In this document: piece after piece, positions 9,202 to 17,222 of the stretch
Layout of the letters: each line of letters begins with the position of its first letter
How positions within the stretch are numbered: position 1 is the first letter of the stretch
Assembly (NCBI GenBank): GCA_009380045.1
Contig: WHSN01000013.1
Location: 1-42,760 of the forward strand
DNA length: 42,760 nt
Reading direction: 5' to 3'
From: Luteitalea sp.
GTDB taxonomy: Bacteria > Acidobacteriota > Vicinamibacteria > Vicinamibacterales > CAVVIG01
Notes under the pieces: generated by a model
What the model was told of the DNA's origin: nothing
The model's database searches: none
Seen by the model: only the letters and a program-made list of their open reading frames with translations
Position numbers and translations under genes: made by a program

Positions 9202-9384
9202 GGGCCGCGCTGGCACCGCACTATTGCGCGTATCACGAAGCACCGAAGGACCACGAGGATCACGAAGCCTTTGGGAGAAACCTTTCGTGTGTCTCGTGGC
9301 CGGAGGCGAGTGAAGACATCTGACGACAGGTGTGCCCCTGACCGATCCCTATAATGGCTGATGCGCGCGGATCCGTTCCCCGAC
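9141..9384 (+). repeat. Dispersed ~245-bp direct repeat, copy 1
   Basis: This stretch matches 32569-32813 in the same orientation with about a dozen substitutions and three single-base indels, roughly 94-95% identity by eye. It has three parts: a segment encoding LL(N/H)EFLK(S/A)ARSTVSP, a segment with CACGAAG-type repeats that can fold into nested stems (CCACGA/TCGTGG around CACGAA/TTCGTG), and a perfectly conserved segment ending in TATAAT, five bases and ATGCGCGCGG. Homology stops within a few bases of the inverted repeat of the neighbouring IS. No function is known to me. Confidence 0.85.
9350..9355 (+). promoter_or_regulatory. TATAAT box five bases before an ATG (repeat copy 1)
   Basis: A perfect -10 hexamer is followed by GGCTG and ATG at 9361. 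The spacing would put the transcript start at or next to the A of the start codon, giving a leaderless mRNA. There is no good -35 hexamer at 16-18 bases. In this copy the gene is cut off after about eight codons by the IS at 9387; the intact counterpart starts at 32790. Confidence 0.45.
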
Positions 9385-9386
9385 GG

Positions 9387-10583
9387 TGTCCGTCTCGAAT
9401 TCGTCGTCAGGCCGCCACTGGGAGCTGGACCAAGTCCCGGCAGTGGGAGACCCAACGCACATGGTTCAGATCGGCAGGGGCTCCCGCATGTTCACCGGCG
9501 AAGGTCAACGGCGTGTGGCCGTCCAATGCCGCGTGGCTGCGTGCCGCATTGTAGTAGGTCTGGAAGTCGGCAAGCTTCCGTTCCAGATCACGGGCATTCC
9601 AGCACAGCACGTGGTCGAGAAATTCTCGCCGCCTCGTCCCGATCAGGCGCTCCACGAATGGGTGTGATACGGGCACATACGGCACGGTCTTGATTTCGTC
9701 GATCTCCAGAATCCGGAGGTTCGCCGTCCACCGGTTGCCTCGAACGGCGGATCGTGATCAGTGCTGAGATGTCGCGGTGTGCCCCGACCATGAATGACGG
9801 CGTTGAACATGCAGCAGAGATCGGTACCGTTGACCGGCCCACGGTGCACGCCGACTCCGACGAGGCGACGCGTGTACTGGTCCATCACGACGAGCACCCA
9901 GTAGCTCCGGAGCACGATGGACTCGCATCGAAAGAGATCGACGCTCCACAGGCTGTCTCTCATGTGTCCAATGAACGACAGCCACGAGGGCCCGGTACCG
10001 CCTGGGGCGGGGCGATAGTGTTTCGACAACACGCGGTATACGACGTTCTTGTCGATGTCGACCCCGAACGTCTGCGAGATAATCAACGCGATCCGTGGAC
10101 AGCCGAACCGAGGATTGCGCGACTTGAGCTCGACGATGGCCTGGATGAGTGCCTCGTCCGGCCCTTTCGGCCCAGGCTTCGTCGGGGACGACGTTGACGA
10201 GAACAGTCGGTGGTAGTTGCGACGTACCAACGCCTGATGAAACGCCAGGAGCGTCGAGGGGCGGAGGGCGATGGCGACCGTTCGGATGCGTCCGGGGCTG
10301 AGGAAGAGCGACCCGAATCCGCAGAGAAGCCGGTCGCTCAGCGTCAGGCTGGGGGCCCGCCGGCGACCACGACGAAGCACGATGAGTTGCTGCTTGAGGA
10401 CGAGATTCTCGGCGATCACCGCTCGCACACCACCGGCCACACAGCCTTGCGATCATGACGGCGAGATGGAGCAGGGTGAGCAGGAAATCCTTCATGCGCG
10501 AGTCAGGTAGGTCAGACGCCTCGTGTCACGCAACGTTGCTCAATCCGGCAATCAGCGCGAGAATTGGCAATTCGAGACCCACA
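9387..10583 (-). mobile_element. Degenerate insertion sequence with 15-bp inverted ends
   Basis: The left end TGTCCGTCTCGAATT (9387-9401) and the inverted right end, read inward as TGTGGGTCTCGAATT (10583-10569), match at 13 of 15 positions. They bound 1197 bp that hold one integrase-type transposase gene. TGT-starting ends, this size and a single rve-type gene are compatible with the IS481/IS3 group. The flanks (..GACGG and ACCTG..) show no target duplication, so a flank has probably been rearranged. The element is inactive because its transposase is frameshifted. Confidence 0.7.
9407..10495 (-). pseudogene. Frameshifted IS transposase (rve/DDE integrase core)
   Basis: The product can be followed through three frames. 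The N-terminus MKDFLLTLLHLAVMIARLCG starts at 10495. Bases are missing near 10440 and the frame changes to ..GVRAVIAENLVLKQQLIVLRR.., which runs to LSTDHDPPFEA. A second change near 9738 leads into RWTANLRILEIDE and ..PYVPVSHPFVERLIG.., ending at 9407. Integrase-core residues are visible: Asp in WSVDLF, Asp in LSTDHD and the terminal RREFLD..YNAARSHAALDG block. Two independent frameshifts make it a dead gene rather than a programmed-frameshift product. Confidence 0.8.
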
Positions 10584-10633
10584 ACCTGTGCAGATGCATC
10601 GCGGAGCGGCGGGCGGCCGTGAGCAGCGTGTGC

Positions 10634-10789
10634 GAGCTTCGAAGCATCCGGGAGGCACTGGCCTCTCCCAGTCGGAGTTCGCGGCTCGGCTTGGCATCAG
10701 CGGCGACTCGTATCGCGTGTGGGATTCTGGTCGTCGTGCCGCACCGGCGGCGATCGTCCGTAAGGCGCGGTCGCTCGTCGAATTGGGCG
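10634..10789 (+). pseudogene. HTH (XRE-like) gene fragment with a frameshift
   Basis: One frame gives CELRSIREAL and the next, after about 10660, continues GLSQSEFAARLGISGDSYRV and then WDSGRRAAPAAIVRKARSLVELG. Joined, they read as a helix-turn-helix of the XRE/lambda-repressor type. The start and C-terminus are missing. The fragment abuts an oxidoreductase fragment on the opposite strand at about 10790, so this is a junction of two broken genes. Confidence 0.5.
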
Positions 10790-10917
10790 GTGACCAGCGC
10801 AGTCAACGTCTCAGGCCCGCGTGAATTGCTGATGACGACGTCGTGACTGTGAGCTACGGCCAACCGGGCGAGCTGGCTGCCGATGCTTCCGGCGCCAATG
10901 AGTCCAATCGTTGCCAT
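10790..10917 (-). pseudogene. N-terminal fragment of an F420/NADP-dependent oxidoreductase-like gene
   Basis: From ATG at 10917 the frame reads MATIGLIGAGSIGSQLARLA and continues VAHSHDVVISNSRGPETLTALVTA. This is the Rossmann dinucleotide-binding start (GAGSIGSQ, then SNSRGPETL) of the NADP-dependent F420 reductase/NAD(P)-binding family. Homology ends after about 43 residues at the junction with the HTH fragment, whereas the family is about 200 residues. It cannot be functional. Confidence 0.6.
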
Positions 10918-11103
10918 GACCATGACTATATCGGGAGGCGGTGCCAAAGGCTGTCGAAGGCTGCTGCCTCGGGACGCGATGGTGTTGCGTCAAAGCCACG
11001 TGACAGCGCGTTCAGTTTCCCGCGACCACGTCCCTGTCGGTTGCGTCCGCCCTTGTCCGCTCATAAACGCGGTCACCCGCGATACTTCGCTTTCTGCGCT
11101 GAA

Positions 11104-11163
11104 TAGCCTCAGGAGCTAGTTGGGGCAACCCAGTGGAGGTTCGAATCCCTCTCTTCCGCACCA
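11104..11163 (+). other. 3' half of tRNA-Leu(CAG): probable integration (att) scar
   Basis: The 60 bases reproduce a bacterial tRNA-Leu from the anticodon arm to the encoded CCA: stem-loop TAGC-CTCAGGA-GCTA with anticodon CAG, long variable arm TTGGGG-CAA-CCCAG, T-arm GGAGG-TTCGAAT, acceptor strand CTTCCGC and ACCA. The 5' half (GCGGAAG.., D-arm) is absent. Homology breaks at the base of the anticodon stem, where position 27 no longer pairs, and the T-arm carries one extra C. Tyrosine integrases often recombine in a tRNA anticodon arm and leave such a displaced 3' half at the far end of the inserted element. Confidence 0.65.
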
Positions 11164-11366
11164 ACCTTCGCTCACCGGACGCGCGAGCGAGCTACGGCTG
11201 GCAAGCCAGAGTATTTCAGCAGGCGAAGGTTGTCCGCCGGACGTCGCGCGAAGGCGGACCTCGATCACAATCACATCGACAACTTACAGCCACCACCGGA
11301 TCCCTGATGGGTCTTCCGGCGAGCCGATGTTGGGACTTTCGACGGATTTCGGCAGAGGCTGTCGTG

Positions 11367-13358
11367 TCACTGTCCCGGAGCGAAATAGCCGCCGCGGCTC
11401 CGAAGGCGCACGGGTTTCGCCGGGCTGCGAAGTTCGACAGCCCGCCAGGCGCCGTCTCGCTTCGCGTTCGTGGATGTATATCCAAGCACGTAACGCCGGT
11501 GCAGATCTTCCAACACCCGGCGATACTCCGCGTCCAGGGTCGCGAGGTCGTCGGTGAAGTACGCTTCGCCGCCCGTGAGGTCGGCCAGCTGCTGCAGCCG
11601 GCCCCGTTCGACACGGACGCCGAGACCAATCGCGTACACCGTCGCGTCCGTTGCGTGCGCTGCAGCGATGACCGTGTCCCACGTTGCGACGCTGCCGGGG
11701 GCCGTCGATGCCGCGTTCTCGTCCCGGCCGTCGGTGACGACAACGATGGCGCGGCGACCTGCCGTGGCGCTGAGCCGCTGGACCGACAGGTGCAGGGCAT
11801 CGTACAAGGCGGTGCCCCCTGCTGGTGCGTAGTCGTGGAGCGCGGCGAGCGCCCCGTCGCGCGCGACCTCGAAGTCCGCCACGAGCTCCGCCTTGTCGGC
11901 AAACTGGACGACGGCGAGGCGGTCTCCCGGCCGGACGGTCTCAACGAAGTGCGCGGCCGCCTGCCGGACTATCCCGGCAGCGCGACTCATGCTGCCCGAG
12001 GCGTCGACGGCCAGCACGATGGCGACCGGCGCCACCGCCTCATGGAAGACGTCTACGTGCTGGATCACGCCGTCCTCGATCACCTCCATGTCGTCGATGG
12101 CCAGGTCAACGTACTGGCGCGCGTGATCGGTGGCGGTGAACTCGACCGACGCCCGCACCGGCGGTGGATGCAAGGCCTGGTAGCCGGACCGCGCGCGCAC
12201 CCTGTACGACGGATCGGTGGCGCTGAGTGTGATGGCCCGCCACGTACCGTCTTTCTGTTGGTTTGTCGGCGTGTAGGCCAGGCGGTAACGGTGCTGCACG
12301 TCGGCGGCGATGGCGGCATGTGCCGCCGCGAGCTCCTCCGAATTCCACGGAAAGAACGCGCGGCCCCCGGTCTCACGCGCGATCTGTCGCAGCAGCTGTT
12401 CGCCCCGGAGAGAGATGCCTGCCACCCCGCCGATCGCCACGACGTAGACAGTGACCTGGCCGGCTTTGAGCGATGCGAGCGTCGCCTCGAACGAGTGGCG
12501 GCTGTGCTCGTCGTAACCGTCGGTGACGAGGACCACCACCCGTCGCCTTTCGCCATCGGCGGCGTGCCCGCTGACCTGCTGCAGGGCGTCGACGATCGCG
12601 GTCCCACCCTGCGCGGTGGCGGCGGCGACCGCGTCCGCGATCGTCGCCGGGTCACGCGTCGGGCCGGTGATCGCCGTGATGCCTTTCCGGAAAGGGGCCA
12701 CGACGACCCGATCCTCGTCCCTCAAGAAGGCGGCAAGCCTGACGGCGGCGTTCTGCACGAACCTGGCGTTCGCGGACATGCTCTGGCTGCTGTCGATCAG
12801 CAGGGTGAAGGTTGCCGCGGGAGCGTCGGACATCACAAGGTCGATCGTTTGGGGTAACCCGTCCTCCCGGAGGATGAACTGCGACGCGGCGAGCCCTCCC
12901 ACGAAGCGTCCACGAGCGTCCAGCACCACAGCGTCGACGCCGACGCTCGTGATGTCGCTCGCTTCCACGATCGTGAACGGCGTCAGCTCCACGCTGTCCC
13001 GCGCCGCGCCACCGCCGACGTCGTCGGCCTCGACCGCGAGCGTGCACGGCTCGAAGGGGTTCTCGTCTTCCCACTCGGCCACGTACGGTGGGCCGTCCGT
13101 GTCAGTCGCGATGAGGACGCCGTTCACGTAGAATCGGACCGCTGCCGGCCCCGGCTCGCCTGCGGGCGCTAGCACGCGCGCGACGATACGCACCGTCCCG
13201 GGCAGACCGGTGCGCCCGAGCGGCGAGGTGATCTGAAGACTTCGTGCCTTGGTCGGATCATTCCCCGGCGCAGCGCCTGCCCCAGCACCTGACGTGGCAA
13301 TCAGCACGAGCGCTGAAGCCAACACCGACGCATGTGCGGAGCGGTTCGGTCTACTCAA
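11367..13358 (-). CDS. Secreted double von Willebrand factor A domain protein (VWFA-related Acidobacterial type)
   Basis: The 663-residue protein has an N-terminal signal peptide (to about residue 28). An Ig/Big-like region (about 38-130) precedes two repeated units, each a short beta domain followed by a VWA domain. MIDAS metal-binding motifs are intact: DSSQS at 189-193 and DASGS at 452-456, each followed by a TDG(Y/R)DE motif. Both halves end with the same pattern, RYRLAYTPTN..DG.WR and RYVLGYTSTN..DGAWR, so the gene arose by duplication. It is the last gene of the Tad operon and overlaps the TonB-like gene by 8 bp. A role as surface adhesin or assembly factor for the pilus is inferred. 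Confidence 0.85.
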   Translation of the reverse strand: MSRPNRSAHASVLASALVLIATSGAGAGAAPGNDPTKARSLQITSPLGRTGLPGTVRIVARVLAPAGEPGPAAVRFYVNGVLIATDTDGPPYVAEWEDENPFEPCTLAVEADDVGGGAARDSVELTPFTIVEASDITSVGVDAVVLDARGRFVGGLAASQFILREDGLPQTIDLVMSDAPAATFTLLIDSSQSMSANARFVQNAAVRLAAFLRDEDRVVVAPFRKGITAITGPTRDPATIADAVAAATAQGGTAIVDALQQVSGHAADGERRRVVVLVTDGYDEHSRHSFEATLASLKAGQVTVYVVAIGGVAGISLRGEQLLRQIARETGGRAFFPWNSEELAAAHAAIAADVQHRYRLAYTPTNQQKDGTWRAITLSATDPSYRVRARSGYQALHPPPVRASVEFTATDHARQYVDLAIDDMEVIEDGVIQHVDVFHEAVAPVAIVLAVDASGSMSRAAGIVRQAAAHFVETVRPGDRLAVVQFADKAELVADFEVARDGALAALHDYAPAGGTALYDALHLSVQRLSATAGRRAIVVVTDGRDENAASTAPGSVATWDTVIAAAHATDATVYAIGLGVRVERGRLQQLADLTGGEAYFTDDLATLDAEYRRVLEDLHRRYVLGYTSTNAKRDGAWRAVELRSPAKPVRLRSRGGYFAPGQ

Positions 13359-14589
13359 ACGACACCAAAATCGCCTTGCGATTGCGGACGGGAACCCCGT
13401 CCCTTGTCGCCGGAAGGAACTTCCACACCTTCACGGCGCTCAGGAACATCCCGCCGAGAACGTGGCCTCGTGGGCTCAGCAGCCTGGCCGACTCCACGGA
13501 GCCGTCCTGGGCGATGAGCAACTCGATCTGAACGAGATCGGCGGGAGCGACCGCCGGCGGGAGTGGTGGCAGCTGCCGCCGAAGAGCCACCGGGGGCGAC
13601 ACGCCGTCGGCGCCAGGTGCATAGACCACCGGATCGATCGAGGCAACGGCGAAGGCTTCGATCGTCTCTGCCGGTCGAACCAGGGCCCTGGTCATGCTCG
13701 CGCGGCCATCGGGTACCTCGTAGGCCATCATCGTGCGCGGTGGTAGGCTCTCGACGGCGCGCGCCCCGGCGGGTTTCGCCCGCACGGCGGCTTGCGCACC
13801 GCCCTTTTTTCTGTAGTCAGAGGCCAAGGACGAAGCGGCCGGGACTGCAGCGGCGTCGGCTTCATCCTTGGCCACGATCCGTCCCAGGCCAACGCTATTG
13901 GACACGGCCGACGCGCCTGCCAGCACGACCGCGCCAACTGCATCCGCCGTCGCCACGCTGGCGCGAGCAAACGTCTGGCCCTCGGCGGGCATGCCGGCGC
14001 TTCGCAGGTATCGAGCCGCCGCGCCGGACACGGCGAGCAGGGCGACGAAGGCGGCGGCCGCCGTAATCACCCGCCGCGAATTCTTGCGGGACGGGCCCGC
14101 GCGCGGGCCGGTCGGCTTCGCCTCGGGTAGTGGTGCGATCCTGTCGAGCGTCAGCGCGACGTCGCCGACCGTGACGGGCCCCGCTGCCTCCGCCCGCACG
14201 AACAGGGCCCTGAGCAGTCCCGTGCGGTCGGGGCGCTCGAAATACGCGAGTGCCTGATCGAACTCGGCGAGCGAGGAGTAAAAGGGTATCGGCGCCGTCG
14301 CTTGCGAGACGATGAGACGCAACTGCACCGGGACGTCGCCGTCGGTCAACACCGCCTGCAGGAGCTGCCCGAGACGACGCACCGGTTCCCTGGCGGCGGC
14401 CCCTCCGGTGATCGCGATTGCGCCGCCGGCGCCCAGCTCGACCTGGTGCAGCTCGGGAATGCGCATCCCGGTGCCCTGCTGTTCGAGCAGCCGCTCGCCG
14501 ACGCCGCGCGCGATGGCGACACCCTCGTACCAATGGAGGTACAGGCGCCGGATGAGAAGGTCAGACAACGTCAATGCATCCGTCAACAC
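13351..14589 (-). CDS. Inner-membrane protein with TonB-like C-terminal domain
   Basis: The protein has 412 residues. The N-terminal ~150 residues form a soluble domain I do not recognise, containing IPELHQVELGAGG. A membrane segment follows (about 172-190, VITAAAAFVALLAVSGAA). A long Ala/Pro-rich linker leads to a C-terminal TonB-type domain (about 350-412: VQIELLIAQDGSVESARLLS and later VWKFLPATRDGVPV). TonB C-domains contact outer-membrane proteins, so this one may bridge the inner membrane to the pilus secretin or the VWA protein. It is coupled to the downstream VWA gene by an 8-bp overlap. The N-terminal domain is cytoplasmic if the topology is standard. Confidence 0.65.
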   Translation of the reverse strand: MLTDALTLSDLLIRRLYLHWYEGVAIARGVGERLLEQQGTGMRIPELHQVELGAGGAIAITGGAAAREPVRRLGQLLQAVLTDGDVPVQLRLIVSQATAPIPFYSSLAEFDQALAYFERPDRTGLLRALFVRAEAAGPVTVGDVALTLDRIAPLPEAKPTGPRAGPSRKNSRRVITAAAAFVALLAVSGAAARYLRSAGMPAEGQTFARASVATADAVGAVVLAGASAVSNSVGLGRIVAKDEADAAAVPAASSLASDYRKKGGAQAAVRAKPAGARAVESLPPRTMMAYEVPDGRASMTRALVRPAETIEAFAVASIDPVVYAPGADGVSPPVALRRQLPPLPPAVAPADLVQIELLIAQDGSVESARLLSPRGHVLGGMFLSAVKVWKFLPATRDGVPVRNRKAILVSFE

Positions 14590-14604
14590 AGGCTCCGTGC
14601 TGCC

Positions 14605-14775
14605 TCAGAGATTCCGCACCCAGCTCGCGGTGTAGTTGATCGCTTCGGTCGCAAAAGAGGCAACCGTGTTGACGAACGCCTCGGGTCCGCCCAACGCGAC
14701 CATCACGATGAAGAGCAACACGCTCAAGGGAATGAGCGACATCCATCCCTCGTGCGATTGTCCGGACGTCCGCAT
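14605..14775 (-). CDS. Small membrane peptide (56 aa) inside the Tad operon
   Basis: Reading the minus strand from the ATG at 14775 gives MRTSGQSHEGWMSLIPLSVL, a hydrophobic stretch (LLFIVMVALGG), an amphipathic part (..AFVNTVASFATEAINYTASW) and VRNL at the end. A perfect AGGAGG lies seven bases before the ATG. The gene fits exactly between the AAA ATPase stop (14786) and the TonB-like start (14589). I do not recognise the family. Its length, the single hydrophobic segment and the strong ribosome site suggest a real small subunit or membrane anchor in the pilus complex. Confidence 0.65.
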   Translation of the reverse strand: MRTSGQSHEGWMSLIPLSVLLFIVMVALGGPEAFVNTVASFATEAINYTASWVRNL

Positions 14776-14785
14776 ACCATGCCTC

Positions 14786-16123
14786 CTACGTGATCGAACC
14801 TTCGCGCTCTTCCACGAAATAGCCGGCGCAGGCGGCGGCGAGCAGCTCGGATGTCAGTTGCCGCGGCTCGCCGCGGTAATCGGCCAGCGAGAGGCTCTGG
14901 TCGATCAGGTCGCGCGGATGACACCCGCGCGGTGCGATCTTCCGGGGCTCGTAGTAGTGCGAGAGGAGCTGCTGCACGAGCCCCCGATCGAACCGCAGCT
15001 TGCGCTCGCTGCAGCAGTTCTCGAAAATCTGCATGAACTCCGGGACGGTGGGCCCCTCTGCGTAGACCTTGTACCGGATGCGCCTGAGAAATGCCTCGTC
15101 AACCAGCTCGGACGGCTTGATGTTGGTGGCGAACACGATCAAGACGCCGAACGGGATCTCGAACTTCTGGCCCGACTGGAGCGTGAGGAAGTCGACCCGG
15201 CTTTCGAGCGGGACGATCCACCGGTTCAGCAAGTCGCGCGGCGCGCACTGCTGGCGGCCGAAGTCGTCGATCACCAGGACGCCGCCGTTCGCCACCGCCT
15301 GGATGGGCGCACGGTAGAAACCGGTGGACGGGTTGTAGCTCAAGTCGAGCGCGGCCAATGTGAGCTCGCCCCCGACCATCACCATCGGCCGCTTGCAGCG
15401 AATCCAGCGGTGGTCGTGGCGAAGCGACAGGTCGAGACGGTCCCTGTCGTTCTCGACCTCGTCCACCGGCTCGTGATTGACCGGGTCGAAGAGGCGGATG
15501 ATGGCCCCTTCCACCTCGATCGCGTGCGGGATGGCGATATCACCGGACAGCAGCTTGCGAGTGGCCTGCGCGATAACCGTCTTGCCGTTGCCGGGCGGCC
15601 CGTAGACGAACATCGAGTGGCCGGAATTGATCGCCGGGCCGAGCTGATCGAGCACCGGCTGGCTCACCACCAGGTGCGACAGCGCCTCGCGCACGCGCTC
15701 CCGTGTGGCGGCCCGTGGCGCCGACCTAACGAAATCCTGCATGTACCGGCGGTACTGCTCGTACGGCACCGGCGCCACGCCGACGTACTGGTTGGTCTGA
15801 AGGAACAGGGCGACGCGGGTGCGTCCGACGTCCGTGATGCGGTACCGGTACGACGCGGCGCCGGTGATGGCGCCGCCGGCGATCTCCACCTGGCGCTGCA
15901 CCTTCAGCACCTCGAGCGCCGGCTCGACGACCGCGAAGTTCACGCCGAGACGCGCCGCCATCTCGGACCCTTTCAGCTCACCGGAGAAATGCAGGTGCTT
16001 CAGGGCAAGCTGTGTGAGGAGGTCCAGGCTGAGCCCGGCCTCTTCGAGCGTATTCGGCGCCCGGGGCAGGACGTTGCGTGCGGTCGTTGGATCGAGTGTG
16101 GCAGTCGGCATATGTGGTCTCAT
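14786..16123 (-). CDS. AAA+ ATPase of the Tad operon
   Basis: The 445-residue protein starts at the ATG at 16123, which overlaps the stop of the TPR lipoprotein gene (ATGA). The N-terminal ~130 residues look like winged-helix/regulatory sequence (..SEMAARLGVNFAVVEPALEVL..). An AAA+ domain follows with Walker A YGPPGNGKT (174-182), Walker B VLVIDDFG (about 280) and a sensor-like FATN (about 330). The closest general resemblance is to MoxR/RavA-like and other regulatory AAA ATPases, distinct from the secretion ATPase CpaF. It probably remodels a pilus or VWA partner; AAA+VWA pairs are a well-known combination, and a double-VWA protein is encoded two genes downstream. Confidence 0.8.
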   Translation of the reverse strand: MRPHMPTATLDPTTARNVLPRAPNTLEEAGLSLDLLTQLALKHLHFSGELKGSEMAARLGVNFAVVEPALEVLKVQRQVEIAGGAITGAASYRYRITDVGRTRVALFLQTNQYVGVAPVPYEQYRRYMQDFVRSAPRAATRERVREALSHLVVSQPVLDQLGPAINSGHSMFVYGPPGNGKTVIAQATRKLLSGDIAIPHAIEVEGAIIRLFDPVNHEPVDEVENDRDRLDLSLRHDHRWIRCKRPMVMVGGELTLAALDLSYNPSTGFYRAPIQAVANGGVLVIDDFGRQQCAPRDLLNRWIVPLESRVDFLTLQSGQKFEIPFGVLIVFATNIKPSELVDEAFLRRIRYKVYAEGPTVPEFMQIFENCCSERKLRFDRGLVQQLLSHYYEPRKIAPRGCHPRDLIDQSLSLADYRGEPRQLTSELLAAACAGYFVEEREGSIT

Positions 16124-17061
16124 CGGAAGGACGTGATCGCCAGCATCCGCGCTTCGTGCGCGCGAGCCTTGGCCGCGGCGAAGGTCGGTCGGGCGGCGAT
16201 TGCCTCCTCGAAGGCCTCGGCCGCCAGGGTGTACTCGCCTCCGGCGAGGTGGACGATCCCGCGGTTGTACGCGGCGCCGGCCGGGTTGCCAGCCGCGACA
16301 AAAGCCTGCCTGGCGGCTGCGGCGTCGCCGGAGGCGACGAACGTGAGCGCCAGGTTGTTTCGGGCCGCGGTCAGCCCGGGGTCGACGTCGAGCGCCGCCG
16401 CGCAATGCGAACGCGCATCGACAAGACGGTTCAGCCGCAGCTCGACGAAACAGATGTTGTTCAGGGCCCAGCCGGCGCCTGCATCCAGCGCGACAGCGCG
16501 CGCGAACGCCTCCCGAGCCTCCCCAGGCAGGCCGAGCGCATCGAGCAGCGTTCCGAGCGTGTTCTCCGCAGCGGCGGACGTCCGATCGAAGTAAGTCGCG
16601 CGCAACGCCGGGCCCATCCCCAGGCCGGGGAGCCCCCAGTCGCGCCAGATCCGCGCCAGCACCTCGTGCGCCTCGGCGAGCCGCGGGCTCTGCAGCAACG
16701 CACGGGTCGCGTGGGTATGGGCCGTGTCGAGAATCCCGAGCCGGAAGTACTCGTGCGCGACGCGCAGATGATTCCCGGCCGTGGGATGTGACCCAGCCAG
16801 TCGCAGCGCGGCCGCGAGCGCCGGATCGACAGATTCCGCTCGGGCGCCGAGGCTCTCCTTCATGACCGCTCCGGCTGCCAGTTCCCGCATCACGCTCTGG
16901 TGTTCCTGAATTTGCCTGCTGGTCAGGGGGGGGCCGCCCGGATCGCGGGCGGGTTTCCCCTGATTGACCAGCTTCGCGGAGAGAGACGCACCGGTCCCGG
17001 TCGCGCACCCGCTGGCAACGGCGGCGCCGAGTAACAGTGCGATCACTCGCATGGATATCAT
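16120..17061 (-). CDS. tadD: TPR lipoprotein, TadD-like
   Basis: The product has about 313 residues from the ATG at 17061; an ATG at 17052 (MRVIALLLG) is an alternative. A lipoprotein signal is clear: IALLLGAAVASGC, with the lipobox Cys at about residue 19. Several tetratricopeptide repeats follow (..AEAHEVLARIWRDWG.., ..ALNNICFVELRLNRLVDARS.., ..AARNNLALTFVASGDAAAAR..). TadD proteins are TPR lipoproteins that help assemble the Tad secretin in the outer membrane, and the position just after tadC matches. The stop overlaps the next start by ATGA. Confidence 0.75.
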   Translation of the reverse strand: MISMRVIALLLGAAVASGCATGTGASLSAKLVNQGKPARDPGGPPLTSRQIQEHQSVMRELAAGAVMKESLGARAESVDPALAAALRLAGSHPTAGNHLRVAHEYFRLGILDTAHTHATRALLQSPRLAEAHEVLARIWRDWGLPGLGMGPALRATYFDRTSAAAENTLGTLLDALGLPGEAREAFARAVALDAGAGWALNNICFVELRLNRLVDARSHCAAALDVDPGLTAARNNLALTFVASGDAAAARQAFVAAGNPAGAAYNRGIVHLAGGEYTLAAEAFEEAIAARPTFAAAKARAHEARMLAITSFR

Positions 17062-17096
17062 CAGCTCACGATCTCGGACGCTGTACCGACGCCCGC

Positions 17097-17189
17097 TCAG
17101 TCCTCGCTGCGGAGACGCGCTCTGCGGCGCATCATGTAGAGCACCGCGAAGACACCGGCGAGGGCGAACAGAATCAGGTTCATGGACAT
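17097..17189 (-). CDS. Very small membrane peptide (30 aa) after tadC
   Basis: The minus strand encodes MSMNLILFALAGVFAVLYMM followed by RRRARLRSED. One transmembrane helix is followed by a strongly basic tail, so the tail should be cytoplasmic. The sequence AAAGGAAAAACGCC before the ATG at 17189 is a good ribosome site. The gene lies between tadC (stop 17223) and the TPR lipoprotein gene (start 17061). No family is known to me. The clear start signal, the position and the sensible topology argue for a real gene, perhaps a pilus platform accessory. Confidence 0.6.
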   Translation of the reverse strand: MSMNLILFALAGVFAVLYMMRRRARLRSED

Positions 17190-17222
17190 GGCGTTTTTCC
17201 TTTCGTTGTGGGTTGACTGACG

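Noticed and set aside
9240-9300. CRISPR-like or tandem repeats in the CACGAAG segment
   Set aside because: The short units are imperfect, not regularly spaced and have no spacers. They fit a foldable inverted structure better.
9361-9693. A + strand frame starting MRADPFPDG at the repeat copy 1 promoter
   Set aside because: Only the first eight or so codons match the copy 2 gene. After 9387 it reads antisense through the IS and is not a gene.
11104-11163. A functional tRNA
   Set aside because: The acceptor 5' strand and D-arm are missing and the T-arm has an extra base, so it cannot fold as a complete tRNA.
14786-17008. A 740-codon frame extending the AAA ATPase upstream
   Set aside because: The first ~295 codons are an out-of-frame reading of the TPR lipoprotein gene. 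The ATGA overlap at 16123 gives the real start.
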